A DNA stretch of 64,000 nucleotides from Pinus tabuliformis (GCA_031772625.1 CM062811.1:646116820-646180819), one strand, 5' to 3'. Numbered from the stretch's first letter, positions 34,889 through 46,185 are shown. Notes: generated from the letters alone by a model not told the origin. Translations and numbers: made by a program.

Positions 34889-36052
34889 TGTTTGGTCTAA
34901 AATGCAGATGCAAATTAGAGTTTCATTATTATCGATCCGGGTAAGTAACCTTCGAGGATCATCCAAAATATATGGACTTAGGGATAAACTAAACTAACCT
35001 AGGTGAGGAAATGCCAAAGCTCCCTTACAGGAGGTCTTTCATTGGAATCTCCAACACCTATCTAGTCATTTAACAAAATAAAATCTAAAGACATTGTGAC
35101 AAGTGTAAGAAATATTAAAGCTCCCTTACATGAGACTCTTCATTAATATTTCTAATCATCTTAATCAACAAACTATTTAAACTAATGAAATTAAGGCACT
35201 TAAATCTAATTTTGATTGATTGCATGAAATATTAAAGCTCTCTTACAAGAGACTATTCATTTATATCTCAAGCATATGAATCAGTAATTTAATCTAATTA
35301 AATTCACAAACAAACATAAAATTAAAGTTTACCAAAACAAAATGAGCATGAAAGTGAGGCAATGAGGGCCCTCTATAGCTCCACAAGCACACCTAGAAAG
35401 AAGTCAAATGTAAAAGAAAATCCAATCCACTTTATTTATCATCAATTGAAAATTGCAATTAGAAGTCCAAGTTCTACATTCCAAAAGGTTCTAAATCTCC
35501 ATTACAATGATCCTAAAATCTAAAATTACAAATGAAGGACTAAGTTTCTAAATTCTAAAAATTAATATTACAAAATGAAGATTACAAATGAAGGAGATAA
35601 CACTCCTATTATAAAAAAACTATGATAACAAACTCATAAATATAGACCCACTATTCCCTCCTTTGACCCACATATTTCTCAACCAATGGTGACACATAAC
35701 CCTATCCTCCATGATCTCCTCCATGCAGTCCATGATCTTCTCAAATTCGAATTTGAACATAGAGTGCCACATAAAGATGCCTTGGAATCTTCCTTTGTAC
35801 CTACACATGTGAACAAACTCATTCTAATTGTTATGTATAAGTACAAGCATATTATTGTCTAAAGTTTAACCATAAATCCACTTAAAAATGTTAAGAATTA
35901 ATAAACTTTGGAAAAGCATAGTTATAACCCAATGATGAGGTAAATGTAATGATGTGGAGGTGGAATGGAGGTGACATGAAGGTAATATGGAAGTAATGTG
36001 AAGGTATTGGTGAATAATGGAGTGAGAATAGGGACTATTTTGAGGCCCAACA
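34889..36052 (-). repeat. LTR of E (3' LTR in element sense)
   Basis: It starts TGTTTGGTCTAAAATGC and ends GAGGCCCAACA on the plus strand. It is nearly identical to 36898-38083 but lacks the 21-bp duplication at 37733-37760. Confidence 0.92.
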
Positions 36053-36065
36053 TACCCCCAAACTG
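36053..36065 (-). other. Polypurine tract of E
   Basis: The reverse complement CAGTTTGGGGGTA precedes the TGTTGGG start of the 3' LTR. Confidence 0.6.
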
Positions 36066-36877
36066 AAGGTATTGCATGTCCTCATGCAATCTATTACATT
36101 ACTTTTTGATACTTGAGCTTTGGCTTAAACTCTGCATGATATCATTTACTTAACTTTTGCAAAGTGTTTTTGATGAACTGCAACTTGGTTGGTTCTTGTG
36201 TTTCAACCATATTTTGTTTGTTGCATTCAATTTTAATGTATGATCTTTGCATATTGATAATGTGATTTTTATTGCAGAGTATTTTTGCTAGAATACATCA
36301 TGGTTGGTTCTTGTGTAACAACCATGATTGTGTTGGCATCCAATTAACTTTTAAATACTTTTGAAAAAGCCATTTATATGCTCATGTAATAGTGAATATA
36401 TTTTGAAGGTAAGTGAGTTTTAGAATGTGATATATGAATATGGATGTTATATGAATGTGACATTATGTATGTAAATGTATCCCTCCCCTCAAACTGATGG
36501 TTTTGGCAGTTATGTGAAATGAGGAAAGGAAGTGAAGTTTTTCCAAAAATTATTATTCTAACTTTTCAAGGAATTAAATGGTTAAAAGTTAGAAAATATC
36601 ATACCTTAACTTACCCTTTCAAAAATGGATGAGAGTTGTGCACATGTGGCTGCAAAATTCTGTTCATAGTCTTCTTTACTTGGTTGTGAAAATGGTGGAT
36701 GAAATCGAAAAAGTGAATCTTTTATTGTTGCTGCATCTGCTGCTAAATCTACTGTTGGATCTTCTGCTGAATGTTCAGAATTTTCTGCTAAATGCGGCTG
36801 AAAATGTATAAGGCTTGGAAGGTATGCAAAATTAAGAATTTACATTCCCCCCCCCCAACCTTATGTATATGACTTGT
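36066..36877 (-). other. Internal region of E, no coding capacity
   Basis: AT-rich, with a C11 run at 36847-36857 and no gag or pol homology on either strand. It probably serves only as packaging and leader sequence, relying on proteins from another element. Confidence 0.65.
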
Positions 36878-36894
36878 CCCCGGCAGTGGCACCA
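36878..36894 (-). other. Primer binding site of E (tRNA-Asp-like)
   Basis: Reverse complement TGGTGCCACTGCCGGGG, three bases inside the right LTR. Its differences from TGGCGCCGTTGCCGGGG are transitions. Confidence 0.65.
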
Positions 36895-36897
36895 AAA

Positions 36898-38083
36898 TGT
36901 TTGGTCTAAAATGCGAATGCAAATTAGAGTTTCATTATTATTGATCCGGGTAAGTAAACTTCAAGGATCATCCAATATATATGGACTTAGGGATAAACTA
37001 AATTAACCTAGGCAAGGAAATGCCAAAGCTCCCTTACAGGAGGTCTTTCATTGGAATCTCCAACACCTATTTAGTCATTTAACAAAATAAAATCTAAAGA
37101 CAATGTGACAAGTGTAAGAAATATTAAAGCTCCCTTACAGGAGACTATTCGTTAATATTTCTAATCATCTTAATCAACAAAATATTTAAACTAATGAAAT
37201 TAAAGCACTTAAATCTAATTCTGATTTATTGCATGAAATATTAAAGCTCTCTTACAAGTGACTATTCATTTATATCTCAAGCATATGAATCAATAATTTA
37301 ATCTAATTAAATTCACAAACAAACATAAAATTAAAGTTTACCAAAACAAAATGAGCATGCAAGTGAGGCAATGAGGGCCCTCCATAGCTCCACAAGCACA
37401 CCTAGAAAGAAGTCATATGTAGAAGAAAATCCAATCCACTTTATTTATCATCAATTGAAAATTGCAATTAGAAGTCCAAGTTCTACATTCCAAAAGGTTC
37501 TAAATCTCCATTACAATGATCCTAAAGTCTAAAATTACAAATGAAGGACTAAGTTTCTAAATTCTAAAAATTAAGATTACAAAATGAAGATTACAAGTGA
37601 AGGAGATAACACTCTTATTTATACAAAAACTATGATAACAAACTCATAAATATACACCCACTATTCCCTCCTTTGACCCACATATTTCTCAACCAATGGT
37701 GACACATAACCCTATCCTCCATGATCTCCTCCATGAGGTCCATGATCTTCTCCATGAGGTCCATGATCTTCTCAAATTCAAATTTGAACACAGAGTGCCA
37801 CATAAAGATGCCTTGGAAGCTTCCTTTGTACCTACACATGTCAACAAACTCATTCTAATTGTTAGGTATAAGTATAAGCATATTATTTTTTAAAGTTTAA
37901 CCATAAATCCACTTAAAAATGTTAAGAATTAATAAACTTTGGAAAAACATAGTTATAACCCAATGACGAGGTAAATGTAATGATGTGGAGGTGGAATGGA
38001 GGTGACATGAAGGTAATATGGAAGTAGTGTGAAGGTATTGATGAATAATGGAGTGAGACTAGGGACTATTTTGAGGCCCAACA
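36898..38083 (-). repeat. LTR of E (5' LTR in element sense)
   Basis: Direct repeat of 34889-36052. It holds two copies of CTCCATGAGGTCCATGATCTT (about 37727-37771) against one in the other LTR, explaining the 22-bp length difference. It is followed by the CCAGG target duplication. Confidence 0.92.
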
Positions 38084-38088
38084 CCAGG

Positions 38089-38114
38089 GAGCTAGAAGAA
38101 TTTTAGTAATCCAC
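38089..38114 (-). pseudogene. Antisense PMD-like ORF, 26-bp middle piece (Tat A)
   Basis: This short stretch lies between the end of E (with its target duplication) and the start of F. On the minus strand it encodes LLKFF and continues the frame interrupted at both sides, with one stop. It shows that E and F inserted about 30 bp apart in the same antisense ORF. Confidence 0.5.
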
Positions 38115-38300
38115 TGTTATGCAACCATCTCACAAATAGATAGATCAATGACTTAAAAATTATCCTCTTCGAGGGGGTAACCTCCATTACATTACATAAA
38201 TGAAAATTCTTGGATGATACAAATGACAAGACCTCCTTTGTATATATAGGGGTCTAAGGGGTCGCAATATATTCAGAGCCTACATAAAAATAAAGATGGT
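38115..38300 (-). repeat. Truncated LTR of F (3' LTR in element sense)
   Basis: It begins TGTTATGCAACC and matches the right LTR for about 185 bp, up to TCAGAGCCTACATAA. The sequence then passes directly into integrase coding, so the outer (U3) part of the LTR and the element's 3' end are deleted. Confidence 0.8.
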
Positions 38301-39130
38301 GGATGATATCCATAAAGTGCCATAAATGAGGTCATTTTTGTTGTAGTATGGAAGGAAGTGTTATACCACCATTTAGCTAGAGGTAACCACTTGACCCATT
38401 ATGTTTGTTTGTCAGATACAAAGCAACAAAGATATACCTCCAAACATTTGTTCACTATCTTAGTTTGGCCATCAGATTGAGGATGATAAGGTGAGCTATG
38501 AGCTAATTGAGTACCAAGACAAGAAAATAGTTTCGTCAAAAAATTTCCACGGAAAATGAGATCTTTGTCACTTACTATAATCTTTGGATTTCCATGAATA
38601 TTTTGAATTGTTTACATTTATGTAGTAGCAATTGTGTTGGATTTAAAAGGATGAGATAATGCAGAAAAGTGTGCATACTTGGTAAGTCTATCAACTACCA
38701 CAATGATGACACTCTTTCCTTCAGACTTGGGTAAACCTATGATAAATTCAATTGATACCTCTTCCCAACGTTGAATTGGAATGGCTAAAGGTTGTAGCAG
38801 CCCGGGGTCTCAACTGTCTCAACTTTATTTTGTTGGCAAACCAAACATTTTGCCACAAATGTATGAATATCAGATTTAAGGCCATCCCAAAAAATTCCTT
38901 CTTGGCCTTACGGTAAGTTTTTTAAAATCATGTATCCCTCCAAAGGGAGAAGTGTGCAATTCTAAAAGAATCTTTTGTTTGAGTTGGGAATTATTACAAT
39001 GATATAAGCGATATTTGTACCATAATGAATAATTTTTCCAGCTAAATGTATTAGATGTACATAGATCTTCCTGCAAATTTTTAATGAATGACCACACCTC
39101 TTCATCATTCTTCCATTCATCCCTTGCTTC
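38298..39130 (-). pseudogene. Gypsy integrase, C-terminally truncated (F)
   Basis: Reading on the minus strand from 39097: LLELHTSPFGGIHDFKKL (zinc-binding region), then the core with a region near 38770-38700 resembling IEFIIGLPKSEGK and VVVDRLTKYAHF, SDRDLIF near 38560, and the HPQSDGQT region near 38470, then LAKWWYNTSFH and MALYGYHPP near 38290. The frame then runs into LTR sequence. Stops and frameshifts are frequent. Confidence 0.75.
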
Positions 39131-39704
39131 GGTTATCCACTCAGGTTGGATAATAGAAATGCTTCAAAGTAATGCTTCCACATCCTCATCCTTTCTTAAG
39201 AGTGCATCAGCAACAACATTTTTCTTCCCTTTTTTGTAGATAATTTCAAAGTCATAACCCAACATATTTGTCACCCATTTTTGTTGCTCTTCTGAAGATA
39301 ATCTTTGTTGGCAATATTATCATGATCTATTTTTACCTTGAAGTGTCTTCCCATTAAGTAAGGCCACCATTTCTTTAGTGCATGTAGTATTGCCAACATT
39401 TCATTCTCATAAATAGGTTTGTGTAAATAATTTCCTTTGATTGGACAACTTTCAAAAGCAATGGGTCTTCCTTTTTGCATTAAAAAACACCAATTCCATT
39501 TCTTGAAGCATCACATTCCATAATAAAAGTTTTTGTGAAGTATGGTATAGCTAAGACCAATGCTTGGCACATTTCCTCTTTAAGATGTTCAAAGAACTTC
39601 ACTTCTTCTAGAGTCCAAGAAAATGCATCTTTCTTCAGTAATGATTTTAGAGGTGTTGTTATTCTCCCATAATTATTAACAAACTTGCGATAATACCCTG
39701 TCAA
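39131..39704 (-). pseudogene. Gypsy RNase H and RT connection (F)
   Basis: Two frames on the minus strand: 39704-39480 with MTGYYRKFVNNYGRITTPL, FSWTLEEVKFFEHLKE and MECDASRNGIGV (first catalytic Asp present), and 39480-39271 with GRPIAFES, YENEMLAILHALKKWWPYL and KIDHDNI. A stop or frame change separates them. Confidence 0.82.
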
Positions 39705-39716
39705 CCTGAGAAATAC

Positions 39717-40033
39717 TTAAAGATGCTTTATGGTTGTGGGGATTTTCCATTCCTTAATGGTTGTAATTTTGTTAGGTTTTATCTTAACACTGTCATGAGA
39801 TACAATATGACCCAAATATTCCACCTCTTGTACTCCAAAGAAATATTTGGAGGTTTTTGCATATAATTGTTTCTTCAAAAATAGTTTGAGTGCGCTGTCA
39901 ACATGTTGAACATGATCCTTCCAAGACTTGTTGTAGATCAGTATATCATCTAAAAATACTAACACAAATTTTCTACGGAAGGGTTTAAAAATGGAATTCA
40001 TCAAACCTTGAAATGTGGAAGGTGCATTATTAA
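39717..40033 (-). pseudogene. Gypsy reverse transcriptase, C-terminal half (F)
   Basis: MMNSIFKPFRRKFVLVFLDD leads into ILIYN with an intact Asp pair (about 39950), then KYFFGVQEVEYLGHIVS and the thumb. It begins at the left target duplication ATTAA (40029-40033) of element G. The N-terminal half lies at 47402-47811. Confidence 0.88.
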
Positions 40034-41251
40034 TGTAATATTCCTAATTAGCCATGGCTAATTGGAATATTCGGTTCTGTTTAATTTTTGCCTTCTATAG
40101 TTATTTGTAAATAAAAAAAGTGAGGAACGGGGACATAACTCACTTTAGAATAAAAAGTCACTTCCTAGGTAGCACAATGTTGTGACTTAAAGGGGAGCCA
40201 AGGGGGCCAAAGGGGGACACAGAAATGGAGCCCACGCAGACACATGGAGAGACTGCGCAGTAGGGAAGAACACGTGGCAAGAGGAGAAGCACGCAGGAGG
40301 AGGTGAGACTAGGGATTGTGAGAGGTAGAGGCTATAAAATAGAGAGGAGCCCCCTCATTTTGGATCATTCATTTATGTGAATTTTGAGCTAGTCGTTTCG
40401 ACTTCTGACTACGCTAGCTGTTTAGCTAGTCTATAGCATTGTTTACTACATTAAGTGTCTCCATTCAGAGATCTCACCCTTAGCCCTGGAGGACTTCGAG
40501 TGCCTGCTCAGGCAAGGTACTTCCATCGGTATTTCAACAGTATTTTTATCAGCATTTCAGCAGCAATTTCATCAGCATTTTGGAGGACTGTGCAGCACTT
40601 GGAGAGGGACGCAATTCTTTGTGGTTTTAGCGCTGGATTGGGGTTTTGCAGGTGGATTTATGCTGGGAGATTGAGTAGGGGTCTAGCTCTTGTCTCATTG
40701 GAGGATTTTTGGCAGGGTTTCAGGCAGTATTCGTGCAGATTTTAGAGGGGTTTTCTTCAGTGGCAGCGTAAGGCATCGAGGAACTGCACAGAACCCCAAG
40801 AGGGTGTTTTTCAGAGGTCGGCCATTCTAGGAAAGCTTTCTGGGTTTTTCTAGGTTTCTTGAGTAGAGTCTGAATCTAGAGTTTCAGCTTTTTTCTGAGG
40901 AGGGGAGCAACCCCAAATCATCCTTTGTTTCCTAGCAGCAGCAGCAACACAGAGGTAGCATCCATGCAGAGAGGCCATTCTTGTCATTCTGAGAGTATTT
41001 CTTCACTTGCCTTGTGCAAGTCGAGGTGCCATTTGTCTAATCACCTCTTGTACTCATTTTATTGCTCAATATAATAAAATGGCTTAGCATTTCTCGCTGC
41101 ATTTCTTGTGTATCTGCTTATATTTCCGGTTTACATTATTATATGTTGTTCCACTGTTATTTTATCACTTCTGGGTTATTATATCATTTGCATATATTTG
41201 GTTGGAGTTTTTGCTGGGGTTTGAGGAATATTCTGGGTTAGGAATATTATA
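40034..41251 (+). repeat. 5' LTR of G
   Basis: It begins TGTAATATTCCTAATTAGCC, where the motif TAATTAGCCATGGCTAATT is itself an inverted repeat. TATAAAAT at 40333-40340 is a clear TATA box. It ends one base before the primer binding site. Confidence 0.93.
40333..40340 (+). promoter_or_regulatory. TATA box in the 5' LTR of G
   Basis: GGCTATAAAATAG, kept at the same place in the 3' LTR (46484-46491). Confidence 0.6.
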
Positions 41252-41252
41252 G

Positions 41253-41264
41253 TGGTATCAAAGC
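41253..41264 (+). other. Primer binding site of G (tRNA-Met type)
   Basis: TGGTATCAAAGC, one mismatch from the canonical site. Confidence 0.8.
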
Positions 41265-41298
41265 ATAGATCTGGCTCAGCCTGTGGAGCTAGCAATCT

Positions 41299-42660
41299 AT
41301 GACACCAGGGGAAAAACCCTACATTTGTTACAGAGGTAGGAAATACAGAGACAGTGAGCGTAGGTTGGAGAATACCTATGGAGAGGGAGACTATGTTCCG
41401 GTGGTGGACGCAGAACAGGAGGAGCCTATGGTGGACGTAGAGAAGGAGGAGCCTATGGTGGACGTAGAGAAGGAGGAGCCTATGGAAGACGAGGATGGGA
41501 AGAGATTTGCAGATATGCTCCGCAAATTAGTGCAGGATCTATCGAGAGAGATTGAGGTGATGGGGTAGAGATTTACAGTAGTAGAGGCTAGACAGCGTGA
41601 GAGCCCACGGGTTTTCCAGGTTGGTGAGGGATCAGGTGCATCCCACCATTTGCCAGAGCAGCATGATACTGCGCAGTAGGTGGCCTCACATGCCCCTACA
41701 CGCTCTACCATGCCCACTTTCTTAGGATCCGACACGGGGGCCGTAGCCCAGCAGGAGGCAGAGCCCGGACATATGGGCGATTATTTTGCAGAGTACCAGG
41801 GCTATGGGTAGGAGTTCAGGGAAGCCATCTCATTCAGAGATTTTGTTCAGCTCCAGCGGGATAGTAGACCCTGCGACCATCACAGAGGGTACCGACATTA
41901 CCATGATGGTGACACCCACTGTGCAGCGAGTAAATTCCACTTGCCTACGTTTGATGGTTCATCAAATAGTTCGGCAAAGTCTTGGGTGGAGAAGCTGGAC
42001 ATTTATTTCCAGCTTAACTAGATGTCGGAGGCAGAGGCCATCAAGGTGGAAACATTGAATTTGGATGGCAAGGCCCAGGATTGGTGGTTTCATGGGATGG
42101 TTACATTAGGTCACTCCATAGTGACGACATATGACAAGTTTACTAGGAGACTAATGGAGCGATTTGATCGGAGGGATCCAGAGCAGCATTTTGTTGAGCC
42201 GACGAGGCTCAAACAGACAGGGAGCCTAGAGACCTACATTGCAGATTTCTTGAGGGTCTCTGTGATGGTGCCAGACCTATCTACGGCACGGAGGGTCTAT
42301 ATGTATGTTGAGGGGTTAGCAGAGCCACTTCGAGGTTTAGTCCGATCCACTAAACCAGCCACACTCCAAGACACTATCAACAGGACCCAGGACTTACAGG
42401 ATGTCTTACCCAAGACCCGGACACCTTACCCCTAGAGACAGACTTTTCAGTCTAAGGGGAAGGATGTGAGGATTCCTCCCCAAAGGGGAATCCAGGACGA
42501 GTATAGCTTGACGATGATGCCAGGAGGGAGCTGAAGAAGAAGCAGTTGTGCTTCACATGTTAGGAGCCATGGGCACCGGGACATAGATGTGCTGTTGGCA
42601 AAGCATGTTTTATTAATGTCTTCTCCAGGAACAGTGGAGAAGAGGATGACAAGGGTGATT
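41299..42660 (+). pseudogene. Gypsy gag (G)
   Basis: Starts MTPGEKPYICYRGRKYR. At 41408-41485 three 27-bp repeats encode VDVEKEEPM-type units. After a TAG at 41566 the central part continues through HLPTFDGSSN and then the 137-codon frame from 42022 with AQDWWFHGMV, FTRRLMERFDRRDPE and LKQTGSLETYIADF, the conserved retrotransposon gag core. The zinc knuckle near 42545-42590 reads CFTC-stop-EPWAPGHRC, so it is interrupted by a TAG. The protein would be the capsid/nucleocapsid. Confidence 0.88.
41408..41485 (+). repeat. 27-bp in-frame tandem repeat in gag of G
   Basis: Three copies of a unit ending GGAGGAGCCTATG; each encodes nine residues rich in Glu. Confidence 0.85.
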
Positions 42661-42749
42661 TGGAGGCAGGGGATAGCCATGCCATGCAGGGACCTTCGCC
42701 ACCTCCACCGCCAGCAACAGGTGGTGCATCTTTTGCACCTACCAGAGGG

Positions 42750-43075
42750 TCCCTTTCAGCATTGCAAGGAGTACCAAAGTATCTGACGCTACGCATACGA
42801 GGGACAATATGTGGCCAGCGAGTATCAATTTTAGTGGACAGTGGGGTGACCCACAACTTCATCAATGCCTAGATGGTTGAGCGGAGAGGTATTCAGACAG
42901 AGAGCTTCGATGGGTTTTCAGTATTGGTTCCAGGAGATCAGACCCTAATGTGTGCTCGCTATGTTCCAGAGCTTTCAGTGACGATGGGCACCTACACATT
43001 GACTGACCACTTTTTCGTGGTCGATATTCCAAACACCAACATGATATTGGGTGTTTAGTGGCTTATTACTCTAGG
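42750..43075 (+). pseudogene. Gypsy protease (G)
   Basis: ISILVDSGVTHNFINA carries the D-S-G active site (about 42833-42841). After a TAG at 42870 the domain continues with VLVPGDQTLMC and FFVVDIPNTNMILGV, ending in another TAG where relatives have Gln-Trp. A frameshift relative to gag precedes it. Confidence 0.82.
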
Positions 43076-43169
43076 GAAGGTCACGACAAATTGGAAGACC
43101 CTAGAGATGGAGTGGGATGATGAGAAGACAGGGAGGCATGAGAAGATACGGGGACAGCACACATATCCG

Positions 43170-44150
43170 CCTCAGACTATTTCGGCTCATCGAATGAAGG
43201 AAGTCTTTTGGAAGGGAGACATAGAGTGGCTAGTGGAGCTGCAGGCATAAGAGGTAGGGACTACAGGACAGACGGTACATCCAAAGATACAGTCCATCCT
43301 TGATCGGTATGACATAGTGTTTGGGGAGATTCCACCAGGACAACCACCGGATTGGGGGTTTGAGCACACCATCGAGCTTGAGCAGGGCATACAGGCCATG
43401 ATCACCACCCCCTATAGGCACCCCATGGTCTATCAGGATGAGATTGAGTGGGCTATCCTGGAGTTGCTGGCTCTTGGGCACATTCAACCCAGCACGAGTC
43501 CTTTTGCTTCTTCTGTAGTGTTGGTGAAGAAGAAGGATGGTACATTGAGGATGTGCATTGACTATAGGGCCCTGAACAAGAAGACCCTGAAGAACAAGCA
43601 CCCCATACCCAGGATCGATGAGTTTATGGATGAGTTGAGGGGAGCATGATTCTTCTCAGAGATTGATCTGAGATTTGAGTACCATCAGATTCGCGTGAGG
43701 GAGCAGGACATTCCCAAGACTGCCTTCAGGTGTCACTATGGGCACTTTGAGTTCTTGGTGATTCCTTTTGGGTTAACCAACGCCCCAGCTACATTTCAGT
43801 CTTGCATGAATCACATCTTTTGTAGTCACTTGAGGAAGTTTGTGTTGGTATTTTTCAATTACATTCTCATTTACAATAGGACTTGGGAGGAGCATCTCCA
43901 GCACATTGAGATGGTATTGCATATCTTACAGGAGCAACAGTTCTATGCCAAACTCTCCAAGTGTGAGTTTGGGTTGACGAAGATGTTGTATCTGGGACAC
44001 ATCATAGGAGAGGACAGAGTGAGGGTCCACGAGGAGAAGATCAAGGTCATCAGAGAATGGCTGGAGCCGAGAAATGTGACAGAACTTCAAGTATTCATTG
44101 GCATTTGTACTTACTACCGAATGTTCATCAAGGGTTTCTCACAGCTTGCT
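43170..44150 (+). pseudogene. Gypsy reverse transcriptase with destroyed active site (G)
   Basis: [32 protein letters not shown] and [13 protein letters not shown] come first; after a TGA at 43647 follow SEIDLRFEYHQIRV, then FLVIPFGLTNAPATFQ. The catalytic motif reads VFFNYILIYN: both Asp of the F-x-D-D motif are replaced, by Asn (43857-43859) and Tyr (43860-43862). The surrounding 274-codon frame (43695-44519) is nevertheless open. Polymerase activity is excluded. Confidence 0.92.
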
Positions 44151-44640
44151 GCACCCCTGACAAATTTTACAAGGAAGGGGGCATTCAGTTGGTCGGATAC
44201 AGTGCAGCGAGCCTTTGACAGGATCAAGGAGGTTATGAGCAGCTGCCCAGTGCTTGCATTGCCAGATTTTACGCAGCCATTTGTTTTAGAGTGTGATGCA
44301 TCGGGAGAGGGGATCGGCGCAGTATTGATGCAGGGAGGTCACCCTATAGCCTTTGAGAGTTGGAAGCTCCTTCCGCATGAGAGGTTGTATTCCATATACG
44401 ACAAGGACATGTTGGCCATCATGCATGCATTGGCTAAGTACCGGAAGTATTTGGTGGGTAACAGGTTCAGGGTGAGGACTAATCACAATAGCCTCAAGTT
44501 CTTTTTGGAGCAAAAGTAGCTACAGGAGAGGCAATAGAAGTGGATCAGCAAGATCCAAGCATATGACTTTGACATTGAGTATGTCAAGGGTAAGAACAAT
44601 GTGGTAGTAGATGCCCTTTCACGTAGACTAGCCATGTTGT
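44150..44640 (+). pseudogene. Gypsy RNase H (G)
   Basis: Within the same open frame: FSWSDTVQRAFDRIKE, FVLECDASGEGIGAVLMQGG with the first Asp, LYSIYDKDMLAIMHALAKYR and NHNSLKFFLEQK, followed by a TAG at 44517 and another at 44535. The tail FDIEYVKGKNNVVVDALSRR leads into integrase. Confidence 0.9.
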
Positions 44641-44699
44641 CTCTTATGAGCTTGGATACAGACTAGAGGGCTCAACTTTTAGTAGAGTACTCCAAGGAC

Positions 44700-45960
44700 A
44701 GGTTTGCATGTGAGGTTCTGGATGGGCAGGTGGCAGATGATAGGTACAGGGTGGTTGATGAGATCATTTATTACAGGGATTGGATATTCTTGACTGAGGG
44801 GTCTCAGCTCAAGAAGAAGATACTCCAGGCATCTCATGATTCACCATTGACAGGACATCAGGGGTTTACCAAAACATACAGGGTCATTAGGGAGAGGTTC
44901 TCATGGAAGGGCCTTAAGGAGGACGTACTCCAGCACATCCGAGAGTGCGAAGTTTACTAGAGAAACAAGGGAGAGATGAGCCATCCCACGGGATTATTGT
45001 AGCCTCTTCCCATTCCGACATACTCTAGCACATCCGGGAGTGCGATGTTTACCAGAGAAAAAGGGAGAGACGAGCCATCCCGTGGGATTATTGCAGCCTC
45101 TTCCCATTCTGGAGGGGAAATGGGAGAGTATTTCAATGGACTTCATCACAGGGTTGCCCATGGTACAGGGCAAGGATTGTATATTTGTCGTCGTTGATCG
45201 ACTGATGAAGTACGCGCATTGTTTTTCCATATCCGCACACTATACAGTAGCACAAGTGGCCGAGCTGTTCTTCAGAGAGATCTTCAGGCTACATGGTCTT
45301 CCTAAGACCATTGTCAGTGATAGGGACAACCGTTTCATGGGTGGGTTTTGGCAGGAGCTTTTCCAGTTGGTGGGGACGGAGTTGACACCGCGTACCAGTT
45401 ATCACCCATAGATGGATGGACAGATAGAGATAGTTAACAAGTGGCTAGAGGGCTACTTGTGTAACTATGTTAGTGGGCAGCAGCGAGCATGGTTGAGGTG
45501 GTTGCATTTGGGGGAGTACTGCTACAATACCTCACATTACATGTCCATTGGTATGTCACCATTTTATGCCTTATATGGGTATCATCCTTTATCTTTTGTT
45601 GACGTGATGTTTGGTGATAGCAGGGCTCCTAGAGCCAAGATTTGGATCCAAAAGAGTCAGGATATCCTTCGAGCTCTCAAGGATAACATGGCTATAGCAC
45701 AAAACCAGAAAAAGCTGTATGCCGAGAGGGGTCAGGCGGAGAGGCAGTTCGAGGTAGGGGACACTACGATTACAACCATACAGACAGTCATCACTGAAGC
45801 AGAAGGGGGTTGAGAAGTTCAAGCCCCGCTTTTATGGGCCATACAGGGTGATATGCAGGATTGGACAGGTTGTATATGAGTTGGAGCTGCCCGAAGGCAG
45901 TAAGATTCATAACATTTTTCATGTATCATGCCTAAGAAGGCATTGGGGCAGCAGGTGACA
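44700..45960 (+). pseudogene. Gypsy integrase (G)
   Basis: The zinc-binding region is ILQASHDSPLTGHQGF ... IRECEVY, then a 95-bp tandem duplication (44922-45110) disrupts the frame. The core resumes with SMDFITGLPMVQGKDC (first Asp), TIVSDRDNRF (second Asp) and, after a TAG at 45409, DGQIEIVNKWLEGYL (Glu present). The C-terminal region (to 45813) has NMAIAQNQKKLYAERG and FEVGDT. All three DDE residues are kept although the frame is not. Confidence 0.88.
44922..45110 (+). repeat. 95-bp tandem duplication in integrase of G
   Basis: 44922-45016 and 45017-45110 align end to end with about ten differences, one of them a single-base deletion. Both copies encode the Cys-containing end of the zinc-binding domain and the linker to the core. 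Confidence 0.88.
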
Positions 45961-46170
45961 GTGACAAATGAGCTACCACCCATGGATGACGAGGGACATT
46001 TGGTATTGTAGCCGGAGGCTATCATTGATACTAGGGAGAGGCAGTTGCAGAGCAGGACGGTCCAAGAATTCTTGGTGAGGTGGAAGAATTTGCCGAATGA
46101 GGATGCCACTTGGGAGAGTGAGAAGATCTTGCAGCATCCATCACTTCAGTTGCTTGAGGACAAGCAACAT
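45960..46170 (+). pseudogene. Chromodomain at the C terminus of pol (G)
   Basis: PEAIIDTRERQLQSRTVQEF, then LVRWKNLPNEDATWE and LQHPSLQLLEDKQ, form a typical chromovirus chromodomain: a beta-strand start, the V-R-W core and the E-D-A-T-W-E motif. In active chromoviruses this directs integration to particular heterochromatin marks. Confidence 0.85.
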
Positions 46171-46185
46171 TTTTCCGGGGGAGAC
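46171..46185 (+). other. Polypurine tract of G
   Basis: TTTTCCGGGGGAGAC ends at the TG of the 3' LTR. Confidence 0.75.

Larger units (their letters stand above)
34889..38083 (-). mobile_element. LARD-like non-autonomous LTR element E
   Basis: LTRs of 1164 and 1186 bp (34889-36052; 36898-38083) flank only 845 bp with no coding homology. Target duplication CCAGG is perfect. In reverse complement a primer binding site TGGTGCCACTGCCGGGG follows the right LTR, similar to the tRNA-Asp-type site (TGGCGCCGTTGCCGGGG) common in plant Athila/Tat gypsy groups, and a purine tract precedes the left LTR, so it reads right to left. The LTRs are very similar by eye, so this is a relatively recent insertion. 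Confidence 0.9.

Noticed and set aside
36629..36811. Leu-rich 60-codon frame in E
   Set aside because: Short, low complexity, and in a non-coding LARD interior.
40455..40745. 96-codon frame in the 5' LTR of G, also partly present in the 3' LTR (46606-46866)
   Set aside because: It lies downstream of the TATA box in the R/U5 region and is conserved only because the LTRs are recent copies; no protein family is recognisable.
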